From: Eukaryota sp. TZLM1-RC
Taxonomy: Eukaryota > Metamonada: BaSk clade
Assembly (NCBI GenBank): GCA_040285825.1
Contig: JAUPSS010000008.1
Span: forward strand, 310,001 to 374,000
Direction of reading: 5' to 3'
Length of the DNA: 64,000 bases
Below, one piece after another: positions 31,365 through 43,149 of this stretch. Positions within the stretch are counted from its first letter, which is position 1. Each line of letters begins with the position of its first letter. A program made the position numbers and the translations under genes. The notes beneath the pieces are model-generated. The model had not been told where the DNA came from, made no database searches, and was given only the letters and a program-made list of their open reading frames with translations.

Positions 31365-31924
31365 ATGGGATGTGGTGGCAGTAAGGGTGCTGTACATGAC
31401 ATAGTGATCTGTGGTCTCTCCAATGCAGGAAAAACTACACTTATCAAGAGGCTTGCTCACCAAGATAAAGATCTACCTCAACTCGAATCAGTTCCTACAA
31501 TTGGCCTCAACACTGAGAAAATTGTGCTTGAAAACACTTCATTCAACCTACTTGATATGTCGGGTATGGTTCTTTGCTTCTCATCCCAGGAGCCAAACCA
31601 TTCCGTGGACATTGGCGTTCATATTTTCCATCTGCTTCCATCATAGTATTTGTCATTGATGCCAGTGATTATGAAAATCTCAGTGATGCATTGCAGACTT
31701 TGAGAGAACATGTATTATCGATTGACAGCAGTAAAGGGAAACCTTTGTTAATACTCGCTAACAAAAATGATAAAAAAGGAAGTCTTTCTGCCGATCAGAT
31801 AAGTCGTCACCTTTCTTCTGTTATGGGTACTACCTCAGAAAGACAATATTTGATTGTTTCATCCAGTGGAGTTACTGGCAATGGAGTAGAAAAAATCATT
31901 CAGTTTCTTCTACAGGGACGCTAG
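31365..31924 (+). CDS. ARL6: ARL6/BBS3-like small GTPase (two exons)
   Basis: Exons 31365-31563 and 31590-31924 join to 177 residues, the ARL6 length. Start MGCGGSKG offers an N-terminal Gly for myristoylation and a Cys for palmitoylation. P-loop GLSNAGKTTL, switch-II DMSG (the ARL6-typical form), NKND guanine motif and a final VSSSG motif are present. Downstream of DMSG it reads AKPFRGHWRSYF, aligning with ARL6. The residue after DMSG is Ala where GTPases normally have catalytic Gln. In cilia ARL6 recruits the BBSome to membranes, which fits the CEP131- and DNAL4-like genes in the window. The promoter region contains a hAT relic. ARL3-like GTPases are a less likely alternative because of DMSG. 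Confidence 0.82.
31564..31589 (+). other. 26-nt spliceosomal intron in ARL6
   Basis: GTATGG..TCCCAG, phase 1. Without removal the frame ends after KIVLENTSFNLLDMSG, in the middle of switch II. Removing exactly 26 nt restores the ARL6 sequence. Confidence 0.88.
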
Positions 31925-32195
31925 GTTTCTTTTTTTATCTTTTTGTAAATTTTGTTTGTACTATTTTTTTATATCAATATTTGTTTCTATACTTTATTTC
32001 TTGATATTTCTTCTCTAAAAAATTATTTATTTTTAGAAAAGATGCTGTGACAACCTAAGTTTGAAATCAAGAGCTTTGTACCAGCCATACACAGTTCAAG
32101 AATCATAGGAGAAAGATACTCACAAGACATTCTAAAATCCTAGATTCTGAAGAACTGTTGATCAGAAACTTGAACAATATAACAACAAAGTGAAA
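31925..32195. other. ARL6 3' region
   Basis: T-rich 3' flank of ARL6; no other feature seen. Confidence 0.5.
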
Positions 32196-32465
32196 TTAAA
32201 GATACAAAATAATTAAGATTAAAATTAGAACAATCAACAACAGTATTTTATTTACGATTTTTTTATTATCATCAACACATTCACGGAAATTATCAATCAA
32301 ATAGCTTTCAGCTGAATATTGAACCCACCATGGAAAACAAAATAATTCAGCTAAACAATCATTCTTGATTAGTTTGACAGATTTAATTGAACCTTGGTTA
32401 AAAAGTTTTGCGGGAGACAGTGATAAATTTGACAGACTGAATTTTACGGGATTAATTAATAACAA
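32196..32465 (-). CDS. Short hypothetical ORF with C-terminal membrane helix
   Basis: 89 codons ending in a strongly hydrophobic Ile/Leu stretch (LLLIVLILILIILYL), like a tail anchor. The rest is not recognised. It begins within 40 bp of the 5' edge of a LINE copy, so it is probably the 3' remnant of a gene cut by that insertion. It may also be chance. Confidence 0.25.
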   Translation of the reverse strand: MLLINPVKFSLSNLSLSPAKLFNQGSIKSVKLIKNDCLAELFCFPWWVQYSAESYLIDNFRECVDDNKKIVNKILLLIVLILILIILYL

Positions 32466-32479
32466 AACAATAATAAACT

Positions 32480-34340
32480 TGAACTACACTATCCTCCACT
32501 TTTGCCGTATTTTAAATTGATGTATGGATCACCCTCTAACTTAATTTTTCATTCTGAGAATATTGTTTCGTCAAGAGGGGTCAAACAAGGGGATCCATTG
32601 GGTCCATTTTTCTTTTGCTTAGCACTGCAATCAGTTTTGGTAAAATTTAAGTCGGATTTTCCTGACATTCATATATGTGCTTATGCAGATGATTTATCAC
32701 TTATTGGCCCTTTGTCTCTTTTACAACACGGTTTACAACATTTTGTTTTTCTGGCCAAACAAATAGGGTTAGACATTAAATTGCCCAAGTGTTTCATTAT
32801 TGGTAATCAGCATGCGGAGGTGGCATTTAATGAAACTTTTATCAAATACGTTGATTACGAGGAAGATGCTATTCGGTTTCTTGGATCTTATTTTGGAAAT
32901 AGTGAAAAAGTTAAATCGATTTTGTCAGGTATTTTGGAAAAAATCGAAGAGCAACTTTTGGCTATTCAAGATCTAGAAATTGACAAACATTTAGCGTTTT
33001 CGGTCCTAAATGTGTGTTTTGGATCAAAAATTAATCATCTTCTTCGTTCTTTATCTCCCACAATTTCTCATGATTTTGCACGTCAATTCAATACTTTGAG
33101 AACAAATTTCTTAGGAAATTTAGTAGAAGTTTGTCCATCTAAAATTCCTTATCATGCATTTTTTAGTCCTAAATTTGGTGGAGTTGGTTTTTCAAAAGCA
33201 GAGTATTTATGCAAAAGTGCTTTTTATTGGTGGTATGAAAAATTTTCTTTTGAATGGAAACTTCGTTTTGATCATATTCCTTTAAATGAATCACATCCTT
33301 TATTAATTTCTCTTGAAAAAAATGGTGCAAGAACTACCTGTTGATATTTGGAATAGGAGTTTTCCTTCAAGTTTGCCTGCTGTGCCTTCGAGATCTTTCA
33401 CCAACCTTCATCTTGCTGTTGTGAAATTACAGAAGTCTGTTCTTATTGGTTTTGAAGACCTGGATTTTTCTAAACGACTTAGTGTGACTAAGATTAATAA
33501 TCCCGTCTTTGCTGCCTTTTTAGCAGACATTCAGAACTGTACTAGTTTAATTTCTCAGCAACCAAGGCAATTTGGTCTTCACTTAACAAATGAAGCTTGG
33601 AAACAAAACTTGCGTTTCAGATTAGGGTTGTATCCAAGTGGACTTTTGGATAATTCTGTTTGTATTTGTAACGAAAAACCGTCTGCCAATTTTCGTCATA
33701 TTGTAGGTTGTACGAAGTTTCTTCAATATCGGTCAGTTCTTAATAATGCTGTTCGTGATGTGACATATGAGATGTTTAAGTGTTACAATTTTAGTTGCAA
33801 AGTAGAACCTTTGTTGAAGCATTATAGTGATGATAATCTTTTTAATTCACGTCGAGGTGATTTAATTGCTCCTTTTGTGGATTCCTCTCAAGTTGTTGTT
33901 GATTTCACTACAGTTGATCCCTTTGCTTTTGTTTATCGCGATGATGTTTTACTTAGTACTAATGGTCATTTAAACAAGGCTGAAGATCGTAAGAGAGATA
34001 AATATACTGAGATATTAAATGATTTAAATAAGAACCTTTATTCGAAGTTTTCGTTTGTTCCTTTTGCCTTTTCGATTTTTGGCAACATTGGACAATCCGC
34101 CTTGAATTTCATCAATGATTTTGGTAATTTATGTCGTTCAAGTGGTAAGAATTTTGCACAGAATTTATGGAAAAATCGTATCATTTTCGCTTTGTACAGA
34201 AGTGTTCCCAAGTACTTGAGTTTAATGATGTCTAAACTTTATAAGGATTCATCAAGAGTTGGCGTGGAGAATTTAGTTTCTTATGTGTTTTAGTTTGTTT
34301 TGTTTTTATTTGATTCTTTATATAAATGGTTACAATAAAA
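32480..34340 (+). mobile_element. RLE-LINE, family C, 5'-truncated
   Basis: Related to families A and B but distinct, with AYADDLSLIGP instead of AYMDD. It begins inside the RT, just before motif B (SSRGVKQGDPLGP), and runs to the stop at 34293 with a short A-rich 3' end. This is the only copy of the family in the window. Confidence 0.88.
32502..34293 (+). pseudogene. Family C reverse transcriptase / RLE ORF, one frameshift
   Basis: Two overlapping frames (32502-33344 and 33313-34293) meet at an A7 run (~33317-33323). One more base there would make a single frame. It contains motif B, YADD, the thumb, CCHC (CICNEKPSANFRHIVGC) and endonuclease RRGDLIAP..VVVDFTTVD. Homopolymer error, real mutation and slippage are all possible. 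Confidence 0.85.
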
Positions 34341-34351
34341 ACAATAATAAA

Positions 34352-34882
34352 CTAAAAAAATAATGAAATAATAAACTTCAAAGAAGGAAAGTCTTGTTCA
34401 GTGATTTTGGTAGGAAAATTACGATGAATTACCAATTCCTTCAAGTTTGGCAATTGTATTTCAACATTGACAGGACTGAGTACCTCCAGTCTAAGAATGC
34501 ACTGAGGTAGAACTTTCTTTCTTAGTAATGTGGTAGAACCATCACTATCTATTATGACCAATTCCCTTAATAGTGTAGGATAGCTAAAATCAACAATGTC
34601 AATAGCATAATGTTTAAACACAAACTTGAACTAGTGAAGTGGGTAATTGTTCTACATTGATGAAATAATCAACCTCCAGATATTTAAGTTTTGCTGAATT
34701 TGCAAAATTTGCAAAAAAAACTCTTCATCGCACCTTGAACATTCACCAAGCTTAATAACCTCAACATTTGGGAAAAAGGACAATAGATGTAGATCATAAC
34801 CAATACCATCATAGTAAAGTTCAAGTTTTGTAATTGTAGAATTGATTACTTTGCCACCATTATAATCGCAATTGTAAATCAT
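34352..34882 (-). pseudogene. Leucine-rich-repeat gene remnant
   Basis: Pieces in three minus-strand frames read as irregular LRRs (TKLELYYDGIGYDLHLL, NVEVIKLGE, AKLKYLEVDYFINVEQLP, LPNLKELVIHRNFP). They look like the LRR expansions with short β-strands found in many protist gene families. Two frameshifts and truncation between LINE copies make it a pseudogene. It is not similar to the RI-type LRR gene at 2.2 kb. Confidence 0.55.
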
Positions 34883-34899
34883 AAATAATTTGACTTAAA

Positions 34900-35335
34900 T
34901 TTAAATCCTGAGGATCTTTTAAAAAACTCTTGTTTTGAATTGGTTGAGCATTATACACATCATAAAATTTTTTGCATCTTTGCTTGATGTCAATTCTGAA
35001 CTAATTCGAAGTCATGTATCTTCATCATCTAATTTGAGTGGTGTTATTTTCACAAAATCGTCTATTCTCTGTCAAGTTGCTTTCCTTGGTGGAGGGAAAA
35101 ATTTTATTTTTGAATTTTGCAACAGTTTTCCTAATGATGTTAATTTAGTGAATTCTACAAGTAATAATTATTTAAGGGACCTTAAAAATACCCTTGATTG
35201 TTTGCCTCCTGAAATCTGGAGTAAATGCTTTCCCGATAATTTACAGAAAATACCAGCTAGAACACTACTAAATTTGAGGTGTCTGGTGAAAAAATTGCAA
35301 CAAAAATTAACAATCGGGAAAACTGGCGGATAATA
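34900..35335 (+). mobile_element. LINE family B fragment (B5)
   Basis: Encodes SLLDVNSELIRSHVSSSSNL and AFLGGGKNFIFEFCNSF, the region between RT and CCHC. It is truncated at both sides. Confidence 0.8.
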
Positions 35336-36446
35336 ATCTTGACACTGTTGAAAAACTGAAAGCCCTTCATCCAACTGAAAATTTTTGCCCCAGTAAGCCT
35401 TCAATTTGTCAATATTGGCTCGAAAATCCTTTTCAGGCTCAAGAAATATTGACTGCCATTGCTAAATTACCGAACGGAAAAGCTGTTGGTCCTTCAGGCA
35501 TTTCCTTTGATTTTTTAAAAACTGTTTGTAAAAATGCTCCAGAAATTTCTGAAGATCTTGCCATTTATTTTCAAAATTAATGTGTTTGATTATTGTTCCT
35601 CCGCCTAAATTGATTGCTGCCCGTTTAGTTGCTTCAGTTAAACCTGGAAATAGTAACAAACCTGATGGAGTTAGACCAATTGCTATTGGAGAGTCTTTAA
35701 CCAGATTGCTTTCTTCGCTTATTTTTAACAGAATTTCTACTAAAGCAAAGGACTATTTGAAGCCTTTCCAATTTGGTATTAAAACTATTGAAGGTGCTTC
35801 TGTTGATTCAGTGACTACAGATGTTTTTTCAATAGTCATCAACATCAATATATTTTCAATTTGGATTTTAAAAATGTTTTGAATTCAGTAAAGCGTAACT
35901 GTATTTATGATGTCCTTCTTCAAGAATTTGTAGAACTTTCAGCATATTTCTATTGATTTTGTTGAAAAAAGTCGGACTTAATTTTCGACACCTTTACCCT
36001 TGAATCTTCTTCTGGTGTGAAACTATGTGATTTTCTTGGTTCATTGCTTTTTTGTTTGGCTATCCATATTACTATTGAAATGGCCCAGAAAGAATTCCCT
36101 AAATTGCATATTGTTGCTTATATGGATGACATTTCTATTATTGGTTCTTTTGAGAGCATTTATAGGGTTTCGGAAGGCATTGCTGCGAAATACAAAGACA
36201 TTGGATTAGCCTTGAATCCAACTAAATGTCTCCTGATTGGAAGAACAAAACAATCTTTATTGATGGTGCTCAGATTCCCTTTATTAATTATGACCAACAA
36301 ACGTTCAAGTTCCTTGGATGTTGGCTAGGTAATTTGGATGACAATTATTCCCAGTTGAACAATTTATTGGACAATTTTGACAAAATTCTTATTTTTATTG
36401 CTGAACGTGATATTGAAAAACACATCAAATTTTGTATTTTAAATTA
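35336..36446 (+). mobile_element. LINE family B copy B6, segment 1 (RT)
   Basis: Runs from VEKLKALHPTENFCPSKP through PIAIGESLTRLLSSLIF and AYMDDISIIGS to IEKHIKFCIL, with frameshifts. It is split here by ~5.3 kb of family A sequence and resumes at 41747 with the expected next residues (ICYSGKFTH). Confidence 0.88.
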
Positions 36447-36447
36447 G

Positions 36448-36640
36448 ATAATATATGCAGCTCGGCTGTTTTAAATCAAGATCTTCACTCATTGTTATTG
36501 GAAAAGGGTGTTTGTGAAAACAAGTCGTCAGATTCTTCACTTTTTGTAACCATTGTACCACGAAGATTTGGATTGTGTGCCACTAATGAAGCATTTGTAA
36601 CAAAAGTGAGATTATATTTGAACATCCCCATTAAAAATAC
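36448..36640 (+). mobile_element. LINE family A copy A5, segment 1
   Basis: Internal part of family A (NICSSAVLNQDLHSLLLEKG to LYLNIPIK) inserted in B6. It is itself split by A2 and resumes at ~40291. Confidence 0.88.
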
Positions 36641-37741
36641 TATATTTATTGAATTTGCACACTTAATTAAATTAACTCAATACTAATGGGACGACTATCA
36701 TTGAATCAAGATTTCCTCTACAAAATCTTGATCTGCTTGCTGTCTAGCTAAAGCTTCTCTTATTCGATTGAAAACCCGCGGTAATCTATTAATAGTGGCA
36801 AATTGAATCCGTGAACGCCATAAAAAAATATCAAATCTTTTCTTTGTTTTTTCTTGCACCATTTTTTGGAAGTCATCCAAAAAAGTTTCTGCTTCAACTG
36901 ATAATCTTCCATTTATCGAAAATGGGAAAGCAATAAAAACCAGCTGTGTATTTCTATCGACATTTGCCTCTTCAATTTCCTTATCATATTTTCTATGTTT
37001 TTCTTTTGCTTTAAAATCCAGAGCAGCCACAGGATTAAGTTTTCTTCTGTGAACCAAAGTAGCGTTTGCAACATTACATGAGACAAAGTCAACAATAGCT
37101 TCAGAATTATCAATCCAATCACAGTATACATCACCTCTATCATCAGAACCAAAATTATTCAGAGAAAGTGTTTCCTTCAGCAGGGGCTCTTTGATACACG
37201 ATATCCTTGCAGTTTGTGCCATATTGAAAACAGTGTCTCTAACAGCATCATGTAATGAAGAACGATAAGTTATCAATTTAGAGCAATTTAGAGCATGGCG
37301 CAAAGTGAGTTGAGGTGAATTCGAACAAATACATTTTTCTTTTGATAATAATTGGTTAATGGGGATGTTCAAATACAATCTCATTTTTGTTACAAATGCT
37401 TCATTAGTGGCACACAATCCAAATCTTCGTGGTACAATGGTTACAAAAAGTGAAGAATCTGACGCCTTGTTTTCACAAACACCCTTTTCCAATAACAATG
37501 AGTGAAGATCTTGATTTAAAACAGCCGAGCTGCAAATATTATTATAAAGATCTTTTTCATACATTCCAGTCAATCTTTTCTGTAATGTTCGAAGAGTGTA
37601 CTTCAAATTTAAAACATTTTTTTCTGGAATATTGCCATTGAATGATCGGGGAAAACATCGACCCCATTTTTCTACATCAATTCTTGAAATTTCTTCATTT
37701 AATGCAAAAACAGTGGAACTTTGCGTTGTCATCAATAAATC

Positions 37742-37751
37742 TTCCCAATCT
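37742..37751. repeat. 10-bp target-site duplication of A3, left copy
   Basis: TTCCCAATCT, repeated at 38049-38058. The uninterrupted A1 sequence contains it once. Confidence 0.92.
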
Positions 37752-38048
37752 AATGATAGTATTTATTGAATTTGCACACTTGATTAAATTAAATCATAAC
37801 TAATGGGACGACTATCATTAAACCAAGGTTTCCTCTACAAAATCTTGATTTGCTTGCTGTCTAGCTAAAGCTTCTCTAATTCGATTGAAAAAAACCGCGG
37901 TAATCTATTAATAATGGCAAATTGAATCCGTGAACGCCATAAAAAAATATCAAATCTTTTCATTGTTTTTTCTTTCACCATTTTTTGGAAGTCATCCAAA
38001 AAAGTTTCTGCTTCAACTGATAATCTTCCATTTATCGAAAATGGGAAA
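37752..38048 (-). mobile_element. LINE family A copy A3, short 3' fragment inserted in A2
   Basis: 297-bp 5'-truncated copy in the same orientation as its host A2, with an exact 10-bp duplication. Eight bases not present in the element (CTATCATT in element sense) follow the canonical ..CAATAAATA end. Confidence 0.92.
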
Positions 38049-40290
38049 TTCCCAATCTGCAAATCTTTCGGAAAACTCAAAGATTGCATTTCTGCATCCA
38101 CCAACAAAAGCACACGAGGTAAGAATAGAAGCCTTCGTCCACCCTAAACCACCATAATGTGGACTAAGGTAAGCATGATCTGGAATTTGAAACATTTTAC
38201 ATCCCAGTAATTGAGACAGAACTTTTGCACGTAACTCATTAAACTTTTGAGCCAAAGGTCTAGTGACGAGAGGATTTGTAGATCGAAATATATGATTAAA
38301 ATTGGAACTAAAACACAGTCTCATAATGGTAAATTTGATGTGTTTTTTTATATCTAAATTCATCATTCGGTCAATTTTGTCAGAAATTGAGTTCAACTTT
38401 TCAAACAATTTTTTGGTAATTTCATCATTATTTCCTAAAAACGAACCCAAATGACGAATAGCATCAATTGAATATAATTTGGCTTGAATTTCAATATCAT
38501 CAACTATTGTGGAAACTGGAGAATTCGATAACAAAACACATTTAAGTAAATTAAGTCGGAGACCAATTTTGGCAAATAATTCTTTGAAACATACAGTTGC
38601 TTGTTTTACAATATTTAAATCACCAATAGGCACAACATCATCCATATATGCAATCATTTTCAGTGAAGGAAACATCTCTTTAATTTGCAGTAAAATAGGA
38701 TGAATGGCCAAACAAAACAAAAGAGGTCCTAACGGATCTCCTTGCTTTACGCCACTTGATGAACTCAAAATGATGTTACCGAAATGTAAATTCGAATATG
38801 TGCAATATGTTGATTGAAAATACGGTATTAATTCCGGCATATATTGCAATAGAGCACCATGGATACTGCGACGACTTAGTGAATTGAAAGCATTACTAAA
38901 ATCCAATGACATGCAAACATTGGATTCATGTTGGCGAAATAAAACAACAGTAGCAAATATCGCTGAAGAGACTCCATCTGTAGTATTTATACCATATTGA
39001 AAGGGTAATAATATTTGTTTTGCTTTCTCGTTAAACCTGCTTAAGCAACATGAAGAAAAAATATTGTGTAAGCTCTCAGAGACTGCAATAGGACGAACAT
39101 CCATTTTTGAATTTTTGACAAGAGCAGTCAAACGAGAACTTCCTAATTCTTCTGGGTATTTGAGTTGACCAGATAATATTTGGTTGAAAAATTTGGTCAA
39201 TAAACCAAGGCAATCTTCTGAAGAAATAATCGCGGCTTTTACATGATCAATGGTAATACCAGAAAGTCCGGCAGACTTACCACGTGGTCTCTTTTTGGTA
39301 ACCGAAAAAACTTCTGATGGCATCAATGGATAATTTTCCCAGTATGTGCCGTAAAAATTTTGATCCATTATAAGGTCTTCATAAGGATGAAGTATTTTTA
39401 GTTTATCTATTGTGTTTTCATTGTTGGATGCTTTAACTCCGGGACTTAAAGCTGACAAAGCCTTGGACCATTTGTTGTCAAAGCATTTGTCTTCAAAAAT
39501 TTTACTTAATTTCTCGGATGACTGATTTCTCGGTGCTATATAAGTTTAATCTTCGGAAATATTTACGAAATTTTGTTCAAAAGGAGGACAAAAAGAACCA
39601 AAAAAGTCCCAAATAATATTGATAGCATACTTTCCTTTACATAATTGATCCAAAAATCTTTGAAAAACGAAAGCAAATTCATTGCATTTGGTCGGATGAA
39701 TTTCTTGAGGTATTCTTATGGGAATATGGTAGTTATCAACTATGCGGCATTTCAAGCATCGATCAGAAGTTTTTCCTTTTGCATTTTTTCTAAAAGAAAT
39801 ACCACAATTGTTGCAAGTTTTGTACTTCAATCGATTGCTAACTGGTTTTTCAACAACTTGTGGAGCATCATTTATGGGTTCTACCTTAGACTCTTTCCTT
39901 CTAATAAATTTTCTTTTACATTTTGTTTCAGAATTTGCCACATCATTTTTTCCAACATTGGGGCATGTTCGAGCATTATGTCCCTGTTGTCGACACTTTG
40001 AGCATCTGTAGGAGCGTGGCTTTGTTTTTGAACAAACTTTGTTTTCATCGTGATTGTCTAAAAATTCTTGATCAGAATTTTTTTTGTCCAAAAATGAAGA
40101 GAGAAGAGGTTGAGGAGGAGAGGTGGAAAGGACGTCTTGAGCATCTTGTTGTCTATCGTTCTTTCTTTTAACTCCATTAGAATCAGAAACTGATTCAGGC
40201 ATCAACAAGAAAGAATAGAAGCAATGATCGCGGTTCAGCCAGGTTTTAAGTTAAACGGTTATATGTAGAGGAAGGACGAAAAAAAATTAA

Positions 40291-40990
40291 TCAATTATTA
40301 TCAAAAGAAAAATGTATTTGTTCGAATTCACGTCAACTCACTTTGCGCCATGCTCTGAATTGCTCTAAATTGATAACTTATCGTTCTTCATTACATGATG
40401 CTGTTAGAGACACTGTTTTCAATATGGCACAAACTGCAAGGATATCGTGTATCAAAGAGCCCATGCTGAAGGAAACACTGTCCCTGAATAATTTTGGTTC
40501 TGATGATAGAGGTGATGTATACTGTGATTGGATTGATAATTCTGAAGCTATTGTTGACTTTGTCTCATGTAATGTTGCAAATGATACTTGGGTTCACAGA
40601 AGAAAACTTAATCCTGTGGCTGCTCTGAATTTTAAATTAAAAGAGAAACATAGAAAATATGGTAAAGATATTGAAGAGGCTAATGTCGATAGAAATACAC
40701 AGCTGGTTTTTATTGCTTTCCATTTTCGATAAATGGAAGATTATCAGTTGAAGCAGAAACTTTTTTTGGATGACTTCCAAAAAATGGTGCAGGGAAAAAC
40801 AATGAAAAGATTTGATATTTTTTTATGGCGTTCACGGATTCAATTTGCCATTATTAATAGATTACCTCGGTTTTTCAATCGAATTAGAGAAGCTTTAGCT
40901 AGACAGCAAGCAGATCAAGATTTTGGAGAGGAAATCTTGTTTCAATGATAGTCGTCCCATTAGTTATGAGTTGATTTAATTAAGTGTGTT
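40291..40990 (+). mobile_element. LINE family A copy A5, segment 2
   Basis: Resumes exactly where segment 1 stops (..CCATTAA / TTAATCAATTATTATC). It encodes RHALNCSKLITYRSSLHDAV to the C-terminus with one frameshift, and ends early at AAGTGTG without the terminal CAATAAATA. Confidence 0.85.
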
Positions 40991-41746
40991 AATCAATCAT
41001 TAATCAATTATTATCAAAAGAAAAATGTATTTGTTCGAATTCACCTCAACTCACTTTGCGTTATGCTCTGAATTGCTCTAAATTGATAACTTATCGTTCT
41101 TCATTACATGATGCTGTTAGAGACACTGTTTTCAATATGGCACAAACTGCAAGGATATCGTGTATCAAAGAGCCCTTGCTGAAGGAAACACTTTCTCTGA
41201 ATAATTTTGGTTCTGATGATAGAGGTGATGTATACTGTGATTGGATTGATAATTCTGAAGCTATTGTTGACTTTGTCTCATGTAATGTTGCAAATGATAC
41301 TTTGGTTCACAGAAGAAAACTTAATCCGGTGGCTGCTCTGGATTTCAAAGCAAAAGAGAAACATAGAAAATATGATAAAGATATTGAAGAGGCAAATGTC
41401 GATAGAAATACACAGCTGGTTTTTATTGCTTTCCCATTTTCGATAAATGGAAGATTATCAGTTGAAGCAGAAACTTTTTTGGATGACTTCCAAAAAATGG
41501 TGCAGGGAAAAACAATGAAAAGATTTGATATTTTTTTATGGCGTTCACGGATTCAATTTGCCATTATTAATAGATTACCTCGGTTTTTCAATCGAATTAG
41601 AGAAGCTTTAGCTAGACAGCAAGCAAATCAAGATTTTGTAGAGAAAATCTTGGTTCAATGATAGTCGTCCCATTAGTTATGATTTAATTTAATTAAGTGT
41701 GCAAATTCAATAAATAAATTTATTAAGTGTGCAAATTCAATAAATA
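40991..41746 (+). mobile_element. LINE family A copy A6, tandem duplicate of A5 segment 2
   Basis: Begins at the same internal element position as the preceding copy and is nearly identical to it, so it arose by tandem duplication rather than independent truncation. Its 201-codon frame (41056-41661) is intact. The 3' end is doubled. Confidence 0.88.
41692..41746 (+). repeat. Duplicated 25-bp element terminus
   Basis: The last 25 bp of family A (ATTAAGTGTG..CAATAAATA) occur at 41692-41716 and again at 41722-41746, separated by AATTT. Confidence 0.93.
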
Positions 41747-43110
41747 CATAAAAATTTGTTATTCTGGAAAATTCACTCATATTTCAAGGTCAACTCTCCC
41801 TTCAGTATATCTTGATTAATGTAGATCTTTCAACAAACTTCGGGTCAAATTTTTTTCTTCCTTACTGGAAGTAAATAAATCTTTAATTCGAAGTCATGTA
41901 TTTTGTTCTGCGTAATTAGGTGGAATTGGTTTCACTAAATATTCGATTTTATGTAAAGCAGCTCTTTTCGGTGGAAACAATTTTATTTTTGAATTTTTCC
42001 AAAGGTTCCCTTATGATGTTCATCTGATCCATGGTGAATCAGATTGTTATTTAAATCAACTTCAATTTGATTAGATCATTTGCCCAGTGATATCTGGATT
42101 CAGTGTTTTCCTAAGAATGTTCAAGAAATTCCCAACCGATCACTCCCAAATTTACGTTTTTGCCTGAAAAGCCTCAGCAACATTTGGTTAATTTATATGA
42201 AAGCTTGGATTATGAGTTAAGACTTGGCTTGGCCAAAACTGAAAATCCCGCTTTCGGAAATTTTTTAAAGGACATTAGTGATAGTTCTGCTGCTGCTTTG
42301 GTAACGCAAATTCTCTCTGTTTATGGACTTTTGTTAAAAAAACAATGAATGACTTTTCAACATGCGTTTTCGTTGTTTTCCATGGCCAAACAATTTGCCC
42401 AAACATTCAACATGTAAATGTGGTAAACCTCTTTAGTTTACTCAACATTTGAACTGTAAACATTTAATTACATTTAGAAGTAAAGTGCATAATAACGTCA
42501 GGGACCAAATTTATGTAATGTATAAATCATATCGAGAAGATTCCTTTGAAGCCTTTGTTAACAAAATTAATTCTTGATGACCCCAATATTGATAGTACGC
42601 GCCACAACAGAGCTTCTATGGGTCTGACAAGAGGTGATCTCGTTGTTCCCGGCTTCAATGGTATTTTTACTATTTTAGACGCCATGTCCATTGACCCTTG
42701 AAATTCTTCTAACGAACATTTCATTATTTCAGATGAAAATAATTCTGTTCTTGCTGGCGAAAATTATAAAATTGCTAAATATGCGAAACCCATTTCCTCT
42801 GTTGATGAAAATTCTCATGCCCAATATAATTTATGTCCCTTTGTTTTTCTTTGCTTGGATCTCTAGGTAAGGCTGCTATGGCTTTCCTTGAGAATTTTTC
42901 TGTAGTTGTAAAGGAAAGAACTAGAAGAATTTTCAATCGTGTTTACTGGCAAAACAGGATTGTGTTTTCTATTTTTAAGGGAATGGTAAAACTAATTTCT
43001 GATTCACTCTCTTCTTTTGGGAAATTTTCTGAATCTTTAGCAATTAATTGTTTTGATGTTAAGGAGGCAGGTTTTGAAATTGTGGAGCTTTAGTTGTGTA
43101 TTTTATGTTT
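41747..43110 (+). mobile_element. LINE family B copy B6, segment 2 (C-terminal half)
   Basis: Continues B6 with ICYSGKFTH, GGNNFIFEFFQRFPYDVH, a CCHC remnant, an RLE remnant (TRGDLVVPGFNGI) and the C-terminal KERTRRIFNRVYWQNRIVFS, ending at TAG 43091-43093. Many stops show it is old. Confidence 0.85.
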
Positions 43111-43149
43111 TCATATTCCTTATTCAATGAATAGGAAAATTAGTTGTCA

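Larger units (their letters stand above)
36698..40202 (-). pseudogene. A2 ORF (knuckles, RT, CCHC, RLE), broken
   Basis: Keeps the intact knuckle CSKCRQQGHNARTC that A1 has lost. It is broken by TAA at ~39546 after FVNISED and by insertion of A3. Relative to A1 it has a 6-bp in-frame insertion (LMPSEVF). The YMDD box and endonuclease RGDVYCDWIDN are intact. Confidence 0.88.
36641..40285 (-). mobile_element. Full-length RLE-LINE family A copy A2, interrupted by A3
   Basis: Has the same 5' leader and ORF start as A1 and the same 3' terminus (36643), inserted into A5 on the opposite strand. The duplication is short (ATTAA at most). Removing the 307-bp A3 insertion plus duplication leaves ~3.3 kb, the A1 length. 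Confidence 0.9.
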
